From positions 1-39,330 of the forward strand of contig JAFSDV010000004.1 in NCBI GenBank assembly GCA_017436035.1: 39,330 nt of DNA, given 5' to 3'. This document shows positions 22,220 to 30,517 of the stretch, piece after piece. The DNA comes from Oscillospiraceae bacterium (GTDB lineage Bacteria; Bacillota; Clostridia; Oscillospirales; Oscillospiraceae). The number at the start of each line of letters is the position of its first letter. Position 1 is the stretch's first letter. Made by a program: the position numbers and the translations under genes. Below the pieces are notes generated by a model. The model did not search any database. It was given only the letters and a program-made list of their open reading frames with translations, and was not told the origin of the DNA.

Positions 22220-24541
22220 ATGTACTATACAGAAAATGCGCAGACGCTTCTGGTATCCGCTGCAAAACAGGCAAGACGCTTTGGACACAGCTATGTCGGC
22301 AGCGTACACCTTCTGTTGGCAATGGCAAAGGACCGGGGACTGGCGGGACAGCTTTTGCGCGGTGCGGGTCTGGATCCGGAGCTGAGCGAAAAAATGATCG
22401 CTGTTCTGTACGGAATGGGTACACCGGGTTTGCCGCTGCCTCAGGGCTTTACAAATCAGGCGCGGCGGGTATTGCGGGAAGCCCGGAACGAAGCACGGCT
22501 GATGGAAAACCGTCAGGTGGATACGGTTCATATTTTACTGTCTCTGCTGCGTAACGAGAAAACCGCGGCAAGAGATGTTCTTACACTCAATGATGTGGAT
22601 ACAGAGATCTTGTTTTCCCGGACGGTGGGATTTGTGCAGTGGGAAAACAACTCGGCAAAAGGGAAAAAGGAGGCGGTCGTAACGAAACTGTTGGAGCAAT
22701 TCAGTGAGGATCTGCTGCTGAAGGCGGCAGAAATGGAGCCGGTGATCGGCAGAGATCGGGAGATCGATACGGTGATCGGTATTTTGAGCCGGAAAAATAA
22801 AAACAACCCTGCACTGGTAGGAGAGCCGGGTGTAGGTAAGACGGCAATCGCGGAGGGTCTTGCACAGCGGATGGCGGCGGGAAATGTACCGCCACAGCTG
22901 AGGGATAAGCGGTTGGTCAGCCTGAATATGGCAAATCTAGTGGCAGGAACAAAATACCGGGGTGAATTTGAGGAACGGCTGCGGGATGTTTTGGCAGAGA
23001 TCCGGCGAAGCGGTGATGTGATTCTGTTTGTGGACGAAATGCACACCATTGTAGGTGCCGGTGCGGCAGAGGGCGCGATTGACGCTGCAAATATTTTTAA
23101 GCCGGCCTTGGGGCGGGGAGAACTGCAGATGTTGGGCGCAACCACCTTGACCGAGTATCGGAAATACATTGAAAAGGATTCGGCGCTGGAGCGGCGCTTT
23201 CGTCCGGTTATGGTAGAAGAGCCGGATCGGGAAGCAACTATGGCGATCCTGCGGGGGCTGAAGCCCGGGCTGGAGCGGCATCATCAGATGCGGATCACCG
23301 ATGAGGCGATGGCTGAAGCTTTGCGCCTGTCTGTACGGTATCTTCCGGATCTGTATCTGCCGGATAAAGCGATCGATCTGCTGGATGAAGGGGCTGCCCA
23401 CGCCCGTATGGAGGAGCTGTACCACGCCAAAAAGGGTTTGCGCCAGGATCTGGAGCAGGAGCTTCATGAGGCGGTACGGGAAAGCCGTTTTGAAAAAGCG
23501 GCAGAGCTGCGGGATAAGATGCAGCGTATGGCGAGCCGTCCGTTGGAAGCCAGACGGTCAAGGGCGGTCACCGGCTTGGATGTGGCGTGGGCGGTGTCGG
23601 CAAGGACCGGAATCCCGGTTGGCAGAGTGACCGCGGATGAGCGGGAACGGTTGCTGAATCTGGAGAAGCTGTTAGCAAAAGAGGTCGTGGGGCAGGAGCA
23701 GGCTGTAAATCAGGTTGCGGAAGCTGTACGGCGGGGCTTGTCCGGACTGCGGGATGAGAGCAGACCGGTGGTCAGTATGCTGCTCACCGGTCCTACCGGT
23801 GTTGGAAAAACCGAGCTTTGCCGTGTTCTGTCAAAGGAATTGTACGGGAGCAAGGATGCAATGATCCGTTTGGATATGACAGAATTTATGGAAAAGCAGT
23901 CTGTTGCCCGTTTGATCGGCGCGCCGCCCGGCTATGTGGGCTATGAAGAAGGTGGAAAGCTGACGGAAGCGGTGCGGCGCAGACCGTATTGCCTGGTGCT
24001 GCTGGATGAGCTGGAGAAGGCGCATCCGGATGTGACAGGAATCCTTTTACAGATTATGGAAGAGGGTGTATTGACAGATTCTACAGGAAGACGGGTCAGT
24101 TTTAAGAATGCGATCGTGGTTATGACCTCCAATGTGGGTGGCCAGCTGTCCGGTGACGGACTGGGATTTCAGCCTGCCGGACGGGATGGGCAGACAAAGG
24201 AAGCGTTAAAAAAACAGTTTACACCGGAGTTTTTAGGACGGCTGGATCAGATCGTTCATTTTCAGCCCTTGCAGGAACAGGCAATGGAGGACATTGCCCG
24301 TAAATATTTGAATCAGCTTCGGGATCGGGCGGCAGCAAACGGAATACAGCTTCAGCTGCCGGAGGAGCTGGCGCAGGAATTGGGACGCTGCTCTCAAAAG
24401 CAAGGAGGCGCCCGGTGTTTGCGCCGTCTTGTTCAGGAACGGGTAGAAGGTCCGCTGGCTGTCTTTCTGCTTAAAAACGGGAAAAAACCCGGGGCGATCA
24501 AGGCGAAAATGGATGATGGTGCTTTGCGTTTTATAGGATAA
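22220..24541 (+). CDS. clpC: ClpC-type AAA+ unfoldase
   Basis: A 773-residue class I Clp ATPase that unfolds substrates and feeds them to ClpP. It has a Clp N domain (residues 1-~140, two repeats with SVHLLLAMAKD and TVHILLSLLRN), first AAA+ module with Walker A GEPGVGKTA (201-209) and Walker B VILFVDEMHT, a middle region with a UVR-like helix pair (EAVRESRFEKAAELRDKM, ~410-437), and a second AAA+ module with GPTGVGKTE (524-532) and LVLLDELEKAHPDV. The short middle region and UVR motif mark ClpC rather than ClpB. The start is ATG 22220, with AGGGGGG 5 bases upstream; a longer in-frame start at 22157 lies in the promoter. The usual ctsR-mcsA-mcsB genes are not beside it. A hairpin terminator follows. 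Confidence 0.93.
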   Translation: MYYTENAQTLLVSAAKQARRFGHSYVGSVHLLLAMAKDRGLAGQLLRGAGLDPELSEKMIAVLYGMGTPGLPLPQGFTNQARRVLREARNEARLMENRQVDTVHILLSLLRNEKTAARDVLTLNDVDTEILFSRTVGFVQWENNSAKGKKEAVVTKLLEQFSEDLLLKAAEMEPVIGRDREIDTVIGILSRKNKNNPALVGEPGVGKTAIAEGLAQRMAAGNVPPQLRDKRLVSLNMANLVAGTKYRGEFEERLRDVLAEIRRSGDVILFVDEMHTIVGAGAAEGAIDAANIFKPALGRGELQMLGATTLTEYRKYIEKDSALERRFRPVMVEEPDREATMAILRGLKPGLERHHQMRITDEAMAEALRLSVRYLPDLYLPDKAIDLLDEGAAHARMEELYHAKKGLRQDLEQELHEAVRESRFEKAAELRDKMQRMASRPLEARRSRAVTGLDVAWAVSARTGIPVGRVTADERERLLNLEKLLAKEVVGQEQAVNQVAEAVRRGLSGLRDESRPVVSMLLTGPTGVGKTELCRVLSKELYGSKDAMIRLDMTEFMEKQSVARLIGAPPGYVGYEEGGKLTEAVRRRPYCLVLLDELEKAHPDVTGILLQIMEEGVLTDSTGRRVSFKNAIVVMTSNVGGQLSGDGLGFQPAGRDGQTKEALKKQFTPEFLGRLDQIVHFQPLQEQAMEDIARKYLNQLRDRAAANGIQLQLPEELAQELGRCSQKQGGARCLRRLVQERVEGPLAVFLLKNGKKPGAIKAKMDDGALRFIG

Positions 24542-24545
24542 AACA

Positions 24546-24594
24546 GACCTGTCGGCACTGCTTGGTAGGAAGGCGGTGTTGACAGGTCCTTTTG
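24546..24594 (+). terminator. Terminator of clpC
   Basis: GACCTGTC (24546-24553) and GACAGGTC (24581-24588) pair, with the stem extended inward by GGCAC/GTGTT including G-T pairs, followed by CTTTTGG. It starts 5 bases after the stop codon. Confidence 0.75.
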
Positions 24595-24670
24595 GAATAG
24601 AACAAGTGTTTGAAAATTCGAAAAACTCGGTATTTTTTACAAAATTTTTGAAAAAAACGAAAGAAATATA

Positions 24671-24699
24671 TTGATTTTTAGAAATCTATCCGTTATACT
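24671..24699 (+). promoter_or_regulatory. Promoter of the dcw cluster (mraZ)
   Basis: TTGATT (24671-24676) and TATACT (24694-24699) are 17 bases apart in an AT-rich region, so transcription should start near 24706, just before the repeats described next. Confidence 0.8.
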
Positions 24700-24708
24700 G
24701 TCATTAAA

Positions 24709-24744
24709 TGGAGTAAAAGGGTAGCAAAGTGGAGCGGAATGGAG
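24709..24744 (+). promoter_or_regulatory. Candidate MraZ operator repeats
   Basis: TGGAG occurs at 24709, 24730 and 24740, and a related GGGTAG at 24719, giving four elements spaced about 10 bases apart on the same face of the helix, preceded by AAA or AA. MraZ in other bacteria binds direct repeats of a TGGGN or similar core spaced by one helical turn upstream of its own gene, so this is a good candidate autoregulatory site. The last copy merges with the ribosome binding site GGAGGTGA. Confidence 0.55.
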
Positions 24745-24754
24745 GTGAACATCT

Positions 24755-25183
24755 GTGATCGGTAAGTATCCTGCTAAATTGGATGAGAAGAATCGGCTGT
24801 TTGTGCCTGCAAAGCTGCGGGCAGAGCTGGGCGAGGATTTTTATATCACACTGGGTGTGAACTGCGGTCACCGGTGTCTCACGGTCTATACCAAGGAGGA
24901 CTGGCAGACCCTAAGTATGAATTATAATGCACTGCCGATCTCTCAGCGCAGCGCGGCGACCAGCCTGATCTTTATGAATGCCACACAGTGCACGCCGGAC
25001 AAGCAGTTCCGTTTCAGTCTGACCCAGTTTTTACTGGACTATGCCGGTGTGAAGCGGGATGTAATGATCGTTGGTCGGGCAGGACAGGCAGAGATCTGGG
25101 ACGCAGAGGAGTTTAAGGCGTTCGAGGCTGAGAATCTGACACCTGAGAAGCTGCTGGCTTCCTTGGAGGCGATCGGCCTATGA
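24755..25183 (+). CDS. mraZ: Transcriptional regulator MraZ
   Basis: A 142-residue DNA-binding protein that controls the dcw cluster. It has two swapped-hairpin (SpoVT-AbrB-like) halves: GKYPAKLDEKNRLFVPAKLR at the start and FMNATQCTPDKQFRFSLTQF in the second half. The size fits the family. The start is GTG, with GGAGGTGA about 9 bases before. The stop overlaps the rsmH start as ATGA, so translation is coupled. It leads the division and wall cluster, with candidate binding repeats in its leader. Confidence 0.96.
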   Translation: MIGKYPAKLDEKNRLFVPAKLRAELGEDFYITLGVNCGHRCLTVYTKEDWQTLSMNYNALPISQRSAATSLIFMNATQCTPDKQFRFSLTQFLLDYAGVKRDVMIVGRAGQAEIWDAEEFKAFEAENLTPEKLLASLEAIGL

Positions 25184-26115
25184 CAGCATTCCATCATATT
25201 TCGGTGTTGCTGAATGAATGTCTGGAAGGTTTGAACATCAAGCCTGATGGCATTTATGTAGATGGAACACTGGGCGGCGCAGGTCATTCCTGCAGAATCG
25301 CAGCCCGGCTGACCGGTGGGCGGTTGATTGGGATTGACCGTGATCCGGTGGCGCTCAAGGCTGCAGGTCAGCGTTTAGAGCCCTATAAAGAACAGGTAAC
25401 ACTTGTCCATTCCAATTTCAGTGAGATGGCTCATGTGTTAAAGGAACTGGGGATTTCCGGCGTGGACGGCATTTTGCTGGACTTGGGTGTATCCTCTCCT
25501 CAGTTGGATGATGGCGCAAGAGGCTTTTCCTATATGATTGATGCGCCGTTGGATATGCGGATGAACAGTGAAGATATCCTGCGTGCAGAAACGGTAGTCA
25601 ATACCTGGCCGCAGGAAGAATTAAAGCGTATTCTCTACACCTACGGTGAGGAGCGTTATGCGCCGCAGATCGCAGCAGCGATCTGCAGAAGGAGAGAATC
25701 AGCACCAATCCGGACAACGCTGGAGCTGGTAGATGTGATCCGCTTGGCAATGCCTGCCGCGGCACTGCGGGAGAAACAGCATCCGGCAAAGCGCAGCTTT
25801 CAGGCAATCCGCATCGCGGTAAACGATGAACTGGGTGCGGTAGAACGGATCATGAAGGATGCTGTTGACCTGCTGAATCCCGGCGGACGGCTGGCAATCA
25901 TCACGTTCCATTCCCTGGAGGATCGGATTGTTAAAAACGCAATGGCGGAGGCGGCAAAGGGCTGCACCTGTCCACCCAGTTTTCCGGTTTGTGTATGCGG
26001 AAAAAAACCTCAGGTAAAGCTGATCAGCAGAAAACCCATCACCGCATCAGATGGGGAGCTTCAGGACAATCCCAGAGCCCGCAGTGCAAAGCTTCGGGTA
26101 TGTGAAAAGTTGTAA
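25180..26115 (+). CDS. rsmH: 16S rRNA (cytosine1402-N4)-methyltransferase
   Basis: A 311-residue enzyme that adds the base methyl group to C1402 of 16S rRNA, the same nucleotide whose ribose is methylated by RsmI encoded at 20241-21077. Motifs are the opening HHISVLLNECLEGL, SAM-binding VDGTLGGAGHS (residues 27-37), DLGVSSPQLDDGARGFSY, PLDMRM, the QAIRIAVNDEL helix and FHSLEDRIVK. A C-terminal Cys-rich stretch (GCTCPPSFPVCVCGKKP) is usual in Firmicutes. It overlaps mraZ by four bases and is followed after 28 bases by ftsL, the standard dcw order. Confidence 0.97.
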   Translation: MTAFHHISVLLNECLEGLNIKPDGIYVDGTLGGAGHSCRIAARLTGGRLIGIDRDPVALKAAGQRLEPYKEQVTLVHSNFSEMAHVLKELGISGVDGILLDLGVSSPQLDDGARGFSYMIDAPLDMRMNSEDILRAETVVNTWPQEELKRILYTYGEERYAPQIAAAICRRRESAPIRTTLELVDVIRLAMPAAALREKQHPAKRSFQAIRIAVNDELGAVERIMKDAVDLLNPGGRLAIITFHSLEDRIVKNAMAEAAKGCTCPPSFPVCVCGKKPQVKLISRKPITASDGELQDNPRARSAKLRVCEKL

Positions 26116-26143
26116 GCGTGTAAAAAGAAAAGGAGTGGCGGTT

Positions 26144-26605
26144 ATGGTTCAGCATCAGGTACAATATGTTCGGTTTGCTACTGTGGGCAGTGCTGCCCGC
26201 AAGCCCGTGTCCATGACCGCTGTGAAAAAGACGGTGCTGCCGAAGCCCCGGAAGAAGCTGCGGACAGTGGTGTATGTAGACCCTGTTGCTGTGCTGGGGA
26301 TCCTGGTGGCGGCATTTATGATGGTGACCATGATCGTTGGACTTGTGGATTTTGCGGCAGCACGGCAGGAAGCTGCTGTTATGGAGCAGTATGTGGAGCA
26401 GCTCAGCGAACAGAACCGGCAGCTGCAGCAGACTTATGAATCCGGTTATGATCTGGAGGTTGTTGAGAATACCGCACTGGCTTTGGGAATGGTTCCCAAG
26501 GATCAGGTGGAAACAGTAACGATTTATGTAAGTGAGCCCCAGCAGACAGAGACGATTACGCTCTGGACACGGATCGGCACATTTTTAACAGGACTTTTTG
26601 CATAA
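26144..26605 (+). CDS. ftsL: FtsL-like division protein
   Basis: A 153-residue bitopic membrane protein. A basic cytoplasmic tail (residues 1-45, with KKTVLPKPRKKLR) leads into one membrane segment at ~47-70 (VAVLGILVAAFMMVTMIVGL), then a coiled-coil stretch (~74-98, EAAVMEQYVEQLSEQNRQLQ) and a short extracytoplasmic end with NTALALGMVPKDQVETV, a pattern common to FtsL/DivIC proteins. Sequence alone cannot separate FtsL from DivIC well; the position between rsmH and the class B PBP gene favours FtsL. FtsL joins DivIB and DivIC to activate septal wall synthesis. ATG 26144 has AAAAGGAG 8 bases upstream; upstream in-frame codons overlap rsmH. Confidence 0.85.
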   Translation: MVQHQVQYVRFATVGSAARKPVSMTAVKKTVLPKPRKKLRTVVYVDPVAVLGILVAAFMMVTMIVGLVDFAAARQEAAVMEQYVEQLSEQNRQLQQTYESGYDLEVVENTALALGMVPKDQVETVTIYVSEPQQTETITLWTRIGTFLTGLFA

Positions 26606-26640
26606 TGTTTGTCCCGGCAAATACACTTAAATAAAGCTGC

Positions 26641-26673
26641 AATGGGCGGCGAGGGATTCCCTTGCTGCCCATT
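26641..26673 (+). other. Very stable hairpin in the ftsL-pbp2 spacer
   Basis: A continuous 15-base-pair stem (arms 26641-26655 and 26659-26673, two G-T pairs) with a 3-base loop ATT lies 27 bases before the PBP start. No T tract follows, so it is probably not a terminator; it may be an mRNA processing, stability or attenuation element. Confidence 0.6.
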
Positions 26674-26700
26674 GAAAGCAAGTGGAAAGGTCGGGATAAA

Positions 26701-29037
26701 ATGGAAAAAGGACGAAAGAAGCAGCAGTACGTCCGTTTGCGGGGAGACAGCGGGCAGCATCGCAGGATTCTTGCGGTTGCGATCGTGCTGGGCATCGCTG
26801 CGTTTATACCGATTGGTCTGCGGTTATATAGCCTGATGGTCTCTGATTATTCGTATTACGCAAATCTGGCGCTGCGCAATCAGACCAGAACAACAGCAGT
26901 CACAGCAGACCGTGGCAACATTTATGACCGGAATATGAATATTCTTGCCTGTTCTGTCAGCGTGGAGAATGTATATCTGGATCCCCATGAATTGAAACAG
27001 TCCAAGGCGGATATGGAGGCAATTTCTCAAAAGCTGGGACAGATCCTGGATTTGGATCCGTCGTGGATTCAGGAGCAGGGAAAGGATATTACAAAACGCT
27101 ACAAGCAGATCGCGGCGAAGATTGATGAGGAAACAGCGGCACTGATCCGCGCCTATATTAATGAGTATGATATTTCCGGCATCCATTTAGAGCCGGATAC
27201 CAAACGCTGTTATCCCTTTGGGACTCTTGCGGCACAGGTGATCGGTTTTACAAACGCATCAAACACCGGATCGGAGGGCATTGAAGCGGCGTATAACAGC
27301 TATTTGGAGGGCAGTGCCGGCAAAGTCATTACAACCAAGGGCAATAATGAAATGGATATGCCCTTTTCTTATGAGCATTATGTGACCTCCCGGCAGGGTG
27401 ACAGCGTGATCCTGACTGTTGACGCAACGGCCCAGGCATGCCTGGAAAAACATTTGGAAGAAGCGATCGCCAAATATGACGTGCAGAACGGTGCTTTTGG
27501 GATCGTTATGAATGTAAAGACCGGGGAAATACTGGCAATGGCGACGGTTGGCAGCTATGATCCCAATTCCTATATGGAAATAGCGGATCCGGAGACCAGT
27601 CAACAGGTGGAGGCGCTGCGCCAGGCGTATCTTTCCAAGCAGGAGGGTACTCAGGAATATGAAACGGCAAAGAAAGCCTATCAGGAGGCACGGACCGCGG
27701 CGCAGCTGAAGCAGTGGAGAAACCGCTGTATTTCCGACGGCTATGAGCCGGGCTCTACGTTTAAGGTTATTACCATGGCATCGGCGCTGGAGTGCGGCGC
27801 GATCGATCTGAACACCCACTTTTTCTGCTCCGGTTCGGAGCGTATTACCGGTCGATCGCAGCTGCTTCATTGCTGGCGTTCGGCGGGACACGGCGCGGAG
27901 CTGACACCCCAGGCACTGCAAAATTCCTGCAACATTGCCTTTGCACATATTGCTTTGAAGATGGGCGGTCAGACATTTTATGACTGTGTGAAAAATTTTG
28001 GAATTTTGGAAAAAACGGGGATCGATCTGACCGGAGAAAGCAAAGGGGTGTTTTTTGATGAGCAGATCGTGACAGATACCGATAAATGGGGTACAGCCTC
28101 TTTGACCTCCGGCTCTTTCGGGCAGACCTTTAAGATCACGCCCTTGCAGCTGGTTCGGGGGATCGCGGCAGTGGTAAACGGCGGGTATTTAGTAGAGCCC
28201 TATGTTGTTTCTGAAGTAGTGGATGCTCAAGGGAATACAGTTCTGAAGCAGGAAACGACCGTGTGCCGTCAGGTGATCAGTGAGGAGACTTCTAAGACGA
28301 TGCGGCAGCTGCTTCAATCTGTTGTGGAGGAAGGAACAGCCAAAAATGCCAGTGTTGCCGGGTATTCTATCGGCGGGAAGACCGGAACAAGTGAAAAAAT
28401 TGACGTATTTGACGAGAATGGTCAGCGTGTTTTGGATAAAATCGTATCATTTGTAGGTATTGCGCCTATGGAAGATCCGGAGTATATTGTATTGGCGGCT
28501 CTGGATACGCCGTCAAGACAGACCGGGATCTATATTTCCGGCGGTGTTATGGCTGCACCTACGGTGGGAGCGGTGATGGAAGAGCTGCTGCCGTATTTGG
28601 GAGTAAAGCAGAATTATACGGAAGAGGATGCAGCCGGCAGAACGGTCATTATGGAGGATTATTTCGGGCAGACCGCAGCACAAGCCCAAAAGCTCCTCAA
28701 GGAAGCAGGGTTGACCGCAAAGCTGCAGGGCAGCGGTGAAACAGTCACAGCGCAGATCCCTGCTGCGGGGCAGAGCTTACCCGGCGGCAGTGAAGTGATC
28801 CTGTATTTTGGTGCACCTGCCCGGGAGGAACAGACCGCTGTGCCGAATTTTATAGGAATGAACCGCCAGCAGGCCAGCGATGCTGCCAATAAAGCGGGGT
28901 TGTATGTTTTGGTTGCGGGAAACAACAGTGTGGATCTGAATGTGGTGGTGACGGAGCAGTCCGAAGCCGCAGATACACAGGTTCCGGTAGGAACAACCGT
29001 CCGACTGGTGTTTGCTGACACAAAGGCTGCGGATTAA
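26701..29037 (+). CDS. Class B penicillin-binding protein (PBP2B/SpoVD type) with PASTA domains
   Basis: A 778-residue transpeptidase that cross-links peptidoglycan at the septum or in the spore cortex. It has a short basic tail, one membrane anchor (~22-45), a dimerisation/pedestal domain starting VTADRGNIYDRN, and the transpeptidase domain with S352-TF-K355, S409-C-N411 and K560-T-G562. An insertion of about 40 charged helical residues (QVEALRQAYLSKQEGTQEYE region) precedes the SxxK motif. Two PASTA domains end the protein (~650-700 and ~715-775). PASTA-bearing class B PBPs in dcw clusters are FtsI/PBP2B or SpoVD; with one copy here I cannot choose. The start is ATG 26701 with AAAGG 10 bases before. 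Confidence 0.94.
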   Translation: MEKGRKKQQYVRLRGDSGQHRRILAVAIVLGIAAFIPIGLRLYSLMVSDYSYYANLALRNQTRTTAVTADRGNIYDRNMNILACSVSVENVYLDPHELKQSKADMEAISQKLGQILDLDPSWIQEQGKDITKRYKQIAAKIDEETAALIRAYINEYDISGIHLEPDTKRCYPFGTLAAQVIGFTNASNTGSEGIEAAYNSYLEGSAGKVITTKGNNEMDMPFSYEHYVTSRQGDSVILTVDATAQACLEKHLEEAIAKYDVQNGAFGIVMNVKTGEILAMATVGSYDPNSYMEIADPETSQQVEALRQAYLSKQEGTQEYETAKKAYQEARTAAQLKQWRNRCISDGYEPGSTFKVITMASALECGAIDLNTHFFCSGSERITGRSQLLHCWRSAGHGAELTPQALQNSCNIAFAHIALKMGGQTFYDCVKNFGILEKTGIDLTGESKGVFFDEQIVTDTDKWGTASLTSGSFGQTFKITPLQLVRGIAAVVNGGYLVEPYVVSEVVDAQGNTVLKQETTVCRQVISEETSKTMRQLLQSVVEEGTAKNASVAGYSIGGKTGTSEKIDVFDENGQRVLDKIVSFVGIAPMEDPEYIVLAALDTPSRQTGIYISGGVMAAPTVGAVMEELLPYLGVKQNYTEEDAAGRTVIMEDYFGQTAAQAQKLLKEAGLTAKLQGSGETVTAQIPAAGQSLPGGSEVILYFGAPAREEQTAVPNFIGMNRQQASDAANKAGLYVLVAGNNSVDLNVVVTEQSEAADTQVPVGTTVRLVFADTKAAD

Positions 29038-29064
29038 ATAATCAATTACAAAGGAGCAATGGAA

Positions 29065-30516
29065 ATGAAACTGCGGGAATTACTTGTTGGCGTAGATGTT
29101 TTGGATTCTGCGGCGAATATGGACATGGATATTCCTTCTGTGGTGTATGATTCCAGAAAGGTTACACCGGGCTGTATGTTTGTTGCCATCAGTGGCTTTT
29201 CAACAGACGGAAACCGGTATATTCCTATGGCAGTGGAAAAAGGTGCTGCGGTGGTGGTTACAGCACGGAAGCCCCAAGCAGATATTGCCTGGGTGCAGGT
29301 AGCCTCAGACCGGCGCGCACTGGCGCAGATCGGTGGGAATTATTTCGGTCATCCGGGAGATTCCATGAAGCTGATCGGTGTTACGGGAACCAACGGTAAA
29401 ACCTCGTCAACATTGCTGCTCAAGCATATTTTGGAAACGGTGCTCCACGCCAAGGTGGGGCTGATGGGAACAATGGAAAATATGATCGGCTCAGAGGTCA
29501 TTCCCACAGAACGGACTACCCCGGAGAGCTTTGAGCTGCAGGCACTGCTTGCCCGGATGCGGGATGCAGGCTGCACCTATGGGATTATGGAGGTCTCATC
29601 CCATGCCATTGCACTGGAACGTATCGGGGGTCTTCATTATGCGGTTGCCGCCTTTACAAATCTGACCGAGGACCACCTGGATTTCCACAAGACTATGGAA
29701 GCCTATTGCGATACAAAGGCGGAGCTGTTTACCCGCTGTGACCGGGCAGTTATCAATGCCGACGACAGCTGGTTTGAGCGGATCTGCAAAAAAGCTGCCT
29801 GCCCGGTGCTGACGGTGTCCGCAAGAGAAGAAGCGGGGCTTTATGCCCGGGATGCACAGCTTTTGTCCGATGGTGTTTCCTTTACTGCGGTCAGCGGCGA
29901 TCTGTGTGTGCCGGTCAAAATGCCCATCCCGGGCAAATTCACGGTTTATAACGGACTGACTGCGCTGGCAATAGCGATGCAGCTGGGCGTTGCTCTGCGG
30001 GATGGAGCGGAAGCACTGAAAACTGTAGCAGGCGTCAAGGGCAGAGTGGAGGTCGTACCCACACCGGGAAAACCCTATACGGTGCTGATAGACTATGCCC
30101 ACACACCGGACGGATTGGAAAATGTACTGTCCTCTGTCAAGGGCTTTTGCAAGGGTCGGCTGATCGCGGTGTTTGGCTGCGGCGGCGACCGGGATCCAAT
30201 TAAACGCCCCATTATGGGCAAGATTGCTACAGATATTGCGGATTTTACCCTGGTGACCTCTGATAATCCCCGAACGGAGGAGCCTATGGCAATCATTGCG
30301 GATATCGTAAAAGGCATAGATCCCCAGAAAAAGAATTATATGGTTGTAGAAAATCGTGTGCAAGCTGTTCATCAGGCTATGGACATTGGGAAAAAGAATG
30401 ATATAATTGTATTGGCTGGAAAAGGCCATGAGACTTATCAGGAGATCCATGGGGTGAAGCATCACTTGGACGAGCGGGAAGTTGTTGCCGCTTACCTGGA
30501 GAAAACGAGGGAGTAA
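29065..30516 (+). CDS. murE: UDP-MurNAc-tripeptide ligase MurE (meso-DAP type)
   Basis: A 483-residue Mur ligase that adds the third residue to UDP-MurNAc-L-Ala-D-Glu using ATP. It has the P-loop GVTGTNGKT (105-113), SSHAIALERIGGL, the NLTEDHLDFHKTMEAY segment with the carbamylated Lys region (CDTKAELF), and DYAHTPDGLENVL. The specificity motif reads D400-N-P-R403 in SDNPRTEEP, which in this family goes with meso-diaminopimelate rather than lysine. The start is ATG 29065, 8 bases after AAAGGAG; ATG 29059 is only 2 bases from that site. murF starts one base after the stop. Confidence 0.95.
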   Translation: MKLRELLVGVDVLDSAANMDMDIPSVVYDSRKVTPGCMFVAISGFSTDGNRYIPMAVEKGAAVVVTARKPQADIAWVQVASDRRALAQIGGNYFGHPGDSMKLIGVTGTNGKTSSTLLLKHILETVLHAKVGLMGTMENMIGSEVIPTERTTPESFELQALLARMRDAGCTYGIMEVSSHAIALERIGGLHYAVAAFTNLTEDHLDFHKTMEAYCDTKAELFTRCDRAVINADDSWFERICKKAACPVLTVSAREEAGLYARDAQLLSDGVSFTAVSGDLCVPVKMPIPGKFTVYNGLTALAIAMQLGVALRDGAEALKTVAGVKGRVEVVPTPGKPYTVLIDYAHTPDGLENVLSSVKGFCKGRLIAVFGCGGDRDPIKRPIMGKIATDIADFTLVTSDNPRTEEPMAIIADIVKGIDPQKKNYMVVENRVQAVHQAMDIGKKNDIIVLAGKGHETYQEIHGVKHHLDEREVVAAYLEKTRE

Positions 30517-30517
30517 A

